Assembly: GCA_905235425.1 (NCBI GenBank)
Contig: CAJOKY010000085.1
Span: 1-8,828, forward strand
Source: an uncultured Selenomonadaceae bacterium
GTDB taxonomy: Bacteria; Bacillota; Negativicutes; Selenomonadales; Selenomonadaceae
DNA length: 8,828 nt
Direction of reading: 5' to 3'
Shown here in pieces: positions 6,643 to 8,828 of this stretch (position 1 is its first letter; every line of letters starts with the position of its first letter). Under the pieces are notes generated by a model. The model saw only the letters and a list, made by a program, of their open reading frames with translations. It ran no database searches and was not told the DNA's origin. A program made the position numbers and the translations under genes.

Positions 6643-7632
6643 TTATTTATAATCGGCTACAATCTTTTCCGCAATTTTCTTCACGGAATCGATTAAACTT
6701 TGTGGAGATTCTATAACAATATCGTTTCCATACTGCAACGCCCAATAAATCATGGCTTGTTCGTTGCATTTCAGATTTACGCGAATTTTTTTATCATCAA
6801 TTTTTTGTATGCTGAAATTTTTTCCAAACCAGTCAACGAGTTCGTCCATCATTTCAATATCAGCCACAAATTTTATCCAAACACTTTCACCGCTGTACAT
6901 ATAAATATGCTCCGCCGTATGTCTCGGCAAATTAAAACCGATTTGAGCAAATTCTTTAATCTGATTCAGCGGTTTAATCGATTCATCAAGCATTTTCACG
7001 CAAGTAATTCTGTCAACTCTATAATGCGAAATGTCATCATATTTATCATAATTTCCAATCAAATAATATTTCCCGTTCGTCATTACAAGCCGATAAGGAT
7101 TTACTTTATATTCTTTCTCACGGCGTGGGTGCAGTTTAAAATCTGTCCCGTATTTATTGTAGACGAATTGAATTTTTTTCTTATTGGCGATAGCGTCACT
7201 TATTGTGTCCAATGCGATCAAGGCTTGCTTATTTTCTGAATTAAACAAGTCCGGCAAATTGGCAATGTGCGTAACTTTGGAATGAAAATATTTATTGCCG
7301 AGTCTTTTAAGTTTGTCCGTCAAACGCTTTTTTTGTGCGTATGAAAAATTTTTTGAGAAAATTACGCTGTCAATCAACATGACAAGTTCTGCGTCGTCCA
7401 AAATTCTTTCCGCCAAATAATAACCTTTGCTGGTGACGGCAATATCATAGCCAAAATCTTTCAGTGCAAGAATATTATTCTTTACGGCGTGACGTTCGCA
7501 TTTCAAGCCGTAATCTGCATTGAGCCGCTTTATAATTTGCGCTTGAGTCAATACGTGATCGCTGTCCGAATGTTCCTGCAGAATTTCCAGAATCAACATA
7601 TTCAACATTTTTTTCCCGCAGTCAACATACAT
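6643..7632 (-). CDS. WYL-domain transcriptional regulator with N-terminal HTH
   Basis: This 329-residue protein is a transcription factor. Residues 8-75 form a winged-helix DNA-binding region (alternating helices ending in a GYDIAVTSKGYYL wing). Residues 136-215 form a WYL ligand-sensing domain: NPYRLVMTNGKYYLIGN (178-194) is the defining block, here with YYL rather than WYL, and HYRVDRI (203-209) follows. Residues 245-325 match the C-terminal WCX extension. WYL domains sense ligands thought to be nucleic acids or nucleotides, and regulators of this build often repress anti-phage or DNA-damage operons. The ATG at 7632 follows GGGAGGG at good spacing; a second in-frame ATG nine codons on is less well placed. 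It is first in an operon with the glycosylase/ADP-ribosylglycohydrolase fusion, so it probably controls itself and that gene. The long + strand open frame over 6700-7239 is a shadow. Confidence 0.88.
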   Translation of the reverse strand: MYVDCGKKMLNMLILEILQEHSDSDHVLTQAQIIKRLNADYGLKCERHAVKNNILALKDFGYDIAVTSKGYYLAERILDDAELVMLIDSVIFSKNFSYAQKKRLTDKLKRLGNKYFHSKVTHIANLPDLFNSENKQALIALDTISDAIANKKKIQFVYNKYGTDFKLHPRREKEYKVNPYRLVMTNGKYYLIGNYDKYDDISHYRVDRITCVKMLDESIKPLNQIKEFAQIGFNLPRHTAEHIYMYSGESVWIKFVADIEMMDELVDWFGKNFSIQKIDDKKIRVNLKCNEQAMIYWALQYGNDIVIESPQSLIDSVKKIAEKIVADYK

Positions 7633-7675
7633 TTTTTTCCCTCCCGTCTAAAAATTTTCTTTAACTCTTATTGAA

Positions 7676-7704
7676 AGTATAACACCATTAATGGTAGATT
7701 TTTA
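7676..7704 (-). promoter_or_regulatory. Probable promoter and operator of the WYL operon
   Basis: On the - strand, TATACT (7681-7676) is a good -10 box, about 44 bases before the ATG at 7632. At 17-bp spacing the -35 position reads TAAAAA (7704-7699), which is poor, so an activator or weak basal expression is possible. Between the two boxes lies the perfect palindrome ACCATTAATGGT (7684-7695), and TGGTA...TACCA forms a second overlapping inverted repeat just upstream. A palindrome in the spacer is a typical repressor site, here most simply for the WYL protein itself. Confidence 0.5.
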
Positions 7705-7718
7705 TACCACAATATTTG

Positions 7719-7762
7719 AAAAAAATTCCCCGTTTAAGCTTTAAGCTCGACGAGGACTTTTT
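7719..7762. terminator. Terminator after kdsB, possibly bidirectional
   Basis: CC-CGTT (7728-7734, one mismatch) pairs with GACG-GG (7749-7755), and AGCT-TTA-AGCT makes an upper stem. Seven A (7719-7725) lie on the left and five T (7758-7762) on the right, so it has the U-tract for either strand. For the - strand it ends kdsB transcription before the WYL promoter. The stem is weaker than that of its relative at 4341-4382. Confidence 0.7.
7735..7749 (+). repeat. 15-nt core shared by two terminators, copy 2
   Basis: TAAGCTTTAAGCTCG is identical to 4356-4370 and in the same orientation. Both copies sit in the loop of an intergenic terminator, at the two ends of the WYL/fusion unit. Confidence 0.7.
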
Positions 7763-7786
7763 GAATTAAAAATTATTGACTGACGG

Positions 7787-8518
7787 CTATTTCATACGGC
7801 TGAAAATTTCATTGACCAATTTTAAATCTTCTTCTGTATCTACGCCGATAAATTGACAATCACTGATTATGACGCGAATTTTATAGCCGTTTTCAAGTGC
7901 GCGCAGTTGTTCAAGAGATTCACTTTCTTCAAGCGGCGTTGACGGCATTTTAGCATAGTCAAGCAAAAAATTTCGGCGGTATGCATAAATGCCAATGTGC
8001 TTGTAAACCTTCGCCTTGCCGACATTTCGCGGATAGGGAATAAGGGAGCGCGAAAAGTACAGCGCATTATTTTTTTTGTCGAAAATCACCTTGACATTAT
8101 TGGGATTTTTCATTTCGTTTTCGGCGTGCATTTCTACGGCAACAGTAGCCATTTGCAATTCGCTATCACCTTCAAACTGCGCGATAAGCTCATCAATCAA
8201 AGCGGGTTCAATAAGCGGCTCATCGCCTTGAACATTTACAATAACGTCAACATCTGAAAATTTTTCCGCAACTTCGGCAAGTCTGTCTGTGCCGGTTTTA
8301 TGATCTTTCCGAGTCATCATAGCGCGACCGTGATTTTTTTCTACGGCTTGAAAAATTCTTTCGTCGTCCGTAGCTACAATAACTTCATCAACAGATTTTG
8401 CTAACTTCGCTCTGTCGTAAACGCGACAAATCATCGGCTTGCCGCAAATATCTTTCAGCGGTTTACCAGGCAGACGCGTTGAGGCATACCGCGCAGGAAT
8501 TATACATAACGCCTTCAA
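7787..8518 (-). CDS. kdsB: 3-deoxy-manno-octulosonate cytidylyltransferase (CMP-Kdo synthetase)
   Basis: KdsB activates Kdo with CTP to give CMP-Kdo in the cytoplasm, the step before Kdo transfer to lipid A. The 243 residues match the family's usual length of about 245-250, and the whole set of signatures is present: IIPARYASTRLPGKPL (6-21) for CTP binding, VIVATDDERI (46-55), HKTGTDR (73-79), VNVQGDEPLI (94-103) with the metal-binding Asp99, YFSRSLIPYPR (154-164), KHIGIYAYRR (173-182), TPLEESESLEQLR (194-206) and GVDTEEDL (225-232) with Asp227. The start is TTG at 8518, preceded by GAAGGTGA; homology begins at once, so this start is solid. The gene lies 15 bp after a small coiled-coil gene on the same strand and is followed by a terminator. 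Its presence is the main evidence for an outer membrane with lipopolysaccharide. Confidence 0.95.
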   Translation of the reverse strand: MKALCIIPARYASTRLPGKPLKDICGKPMICRVYDRAKLAKSVDEVIVATDDERIFQAVEKNHGRAMMTRKDHKTGTDRLAEVAEKFSDVDVIVNVQGDEPLIEPALIDELIAQFEGDSELQMATVAVEMHAENEMKNPNNVKVIFDKKNNALYFSRSLIPYPRNVGKAKVYKHIGIYAYRRNFLLDYAKMPSTPLEESESLEQLRALENGYKIRVIISDCQFIGVDTEEDLKLVNEIFSRMK

Positions 8519-8533
8519 ATTATCACCTTCATA

Positions 8534-8827
8534 TTAACGTGCAATTTCTATGAGATATCCGGCTTGTTTTTCGTTGCTTTTTATATTTACGCGAAGATCT
8601 TTTTTCTTAAATGCATTATGAACTTTAATGTCTTGGTCTATTATAATAACGGAGGCATCTTTTTGTTTTTGATCCTCTTGTTCGATTCTTTTTTGCTCTC
8701 GAAGAATTTCCTGTTGCTCTGTTTGAATACGATATTGCTTTTCTGATAAATATTTTTTTTGTTGATTAAATATGTCTTCTGTGTAATCTTTTGATAATTT
8801 TTCTGCTACAATCGGATCATTACTCAT
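8534..8827 (-). CDS. Short charged coiled-coil protein of unknown function, start at window edge
   Basis: The visible 97 residues begin with Met one base from the window edge, so the true start may be here or further upstream. Residues 13-60 are rich in Gln, Glu, Lys and Arg (FNQQKKYLSEKQYRIQTEQQ onward) and look like a long helix or coiled coil. The part after residue 58 (ASVIIIDQDIKVHN, then LRVNIKSNEKQAGYLIEIAR) looks like short beta strands. No signal peptide or catalytic motif is visible. It is 15 bp upstream of kdsB on the same strand, so the two are probably co-transcribed, but no lipopolysaccharide function can be read from it. I do not recognise the family. Confidence 0.6.
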   Translation of the reverse strand: MSNDPIVAEKLSKDYTEDIFNQQKKYLSEKQYRIQTEQQEILREQKRIEQEDQKQKDASVIIIDQDIKVHNAFKKKDLRVNIKSNEKQAGYLIEIAR

Positions 8828-8828
8828 T

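Noticed and set aside
6700..7239. 179-residue open frame on the + strand
   Set aside because: It lies wholly antisense to the WYL regulator, has no family signature and a phenylalanine/isoleucine-rich composition typical of the reverse of AT-rich coding sequence.

Overview
The window looks like a low-GC, diderm member of the Firmicutes, most likely a Negativicute of the Selenomonas type. The clues are a kdsB gene (Kdo activation, so lipopolysaccharide), AT-rich Firmicutes-like codon use, strong GGAGG ribosome binding sites and short rho-independent terminators. The assignment to a group is inference; no rRNA or other phylogenetic marker is present.

The left half (1-4304, + strand) reads as an operon for a cysteine-rich, ribosomally made and modified peptide (RiPP). 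It holds the C-terminal part of a radical SAM/SPASM maturase, a 68-residue precursor with seven regularly spaced cysteines, and a hairpin terminator/attenuator. These are followed by a small ClpP-like serine peptidase and an ABC exporter that overlaps it and has no C39 peptidase domain. The logical reading is that the maturase modifies the peptide, the ClpP-like protein removes the leader, and the exporter secretes the product. Two tandem paralogous secreted proteins of unknown function follow at short spacing and end at a bidirectional terminator shared with the opposite strand.

The right half is on the - strand. A WYL-domain transcriptional regulator (7632-6643) lies 23 bp upstream of a 734-residue multidomain protein (6619-4415). 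That protein combines a uracil-DNA-glycosylase-fold domain, a complete ADP-ribosylglycohydrolase (DraG/ARH-type) domain and an unrecognised C-terminal domain. WYL repressors commonly control stress and anti-phage loci, and pairing a DNA-glycosylase fold with an ADP-ribose hydrolase suggests action on (ADP-ribosyl)ated nucleic acid or nucleotides. This two-gene unit is the best candidate for an undescribed system here. A perfect 12-bp palindrome lies next to the probable promoter of the regulator.

Upstream on the same strand are kdsB (8518-7787, TTG start) and a short charged, glutamine-rich coiled-coil protein that reaches the window edge. The terminators at 4341-4382 and 7719-7762 share an identical 15-nt core and appear to be copies of one hairpin element. 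No tRNA, rRNA, CRISPR array, insertion sequence or transposase was seen, and no gene-free stretch exceeds about 155 bases.
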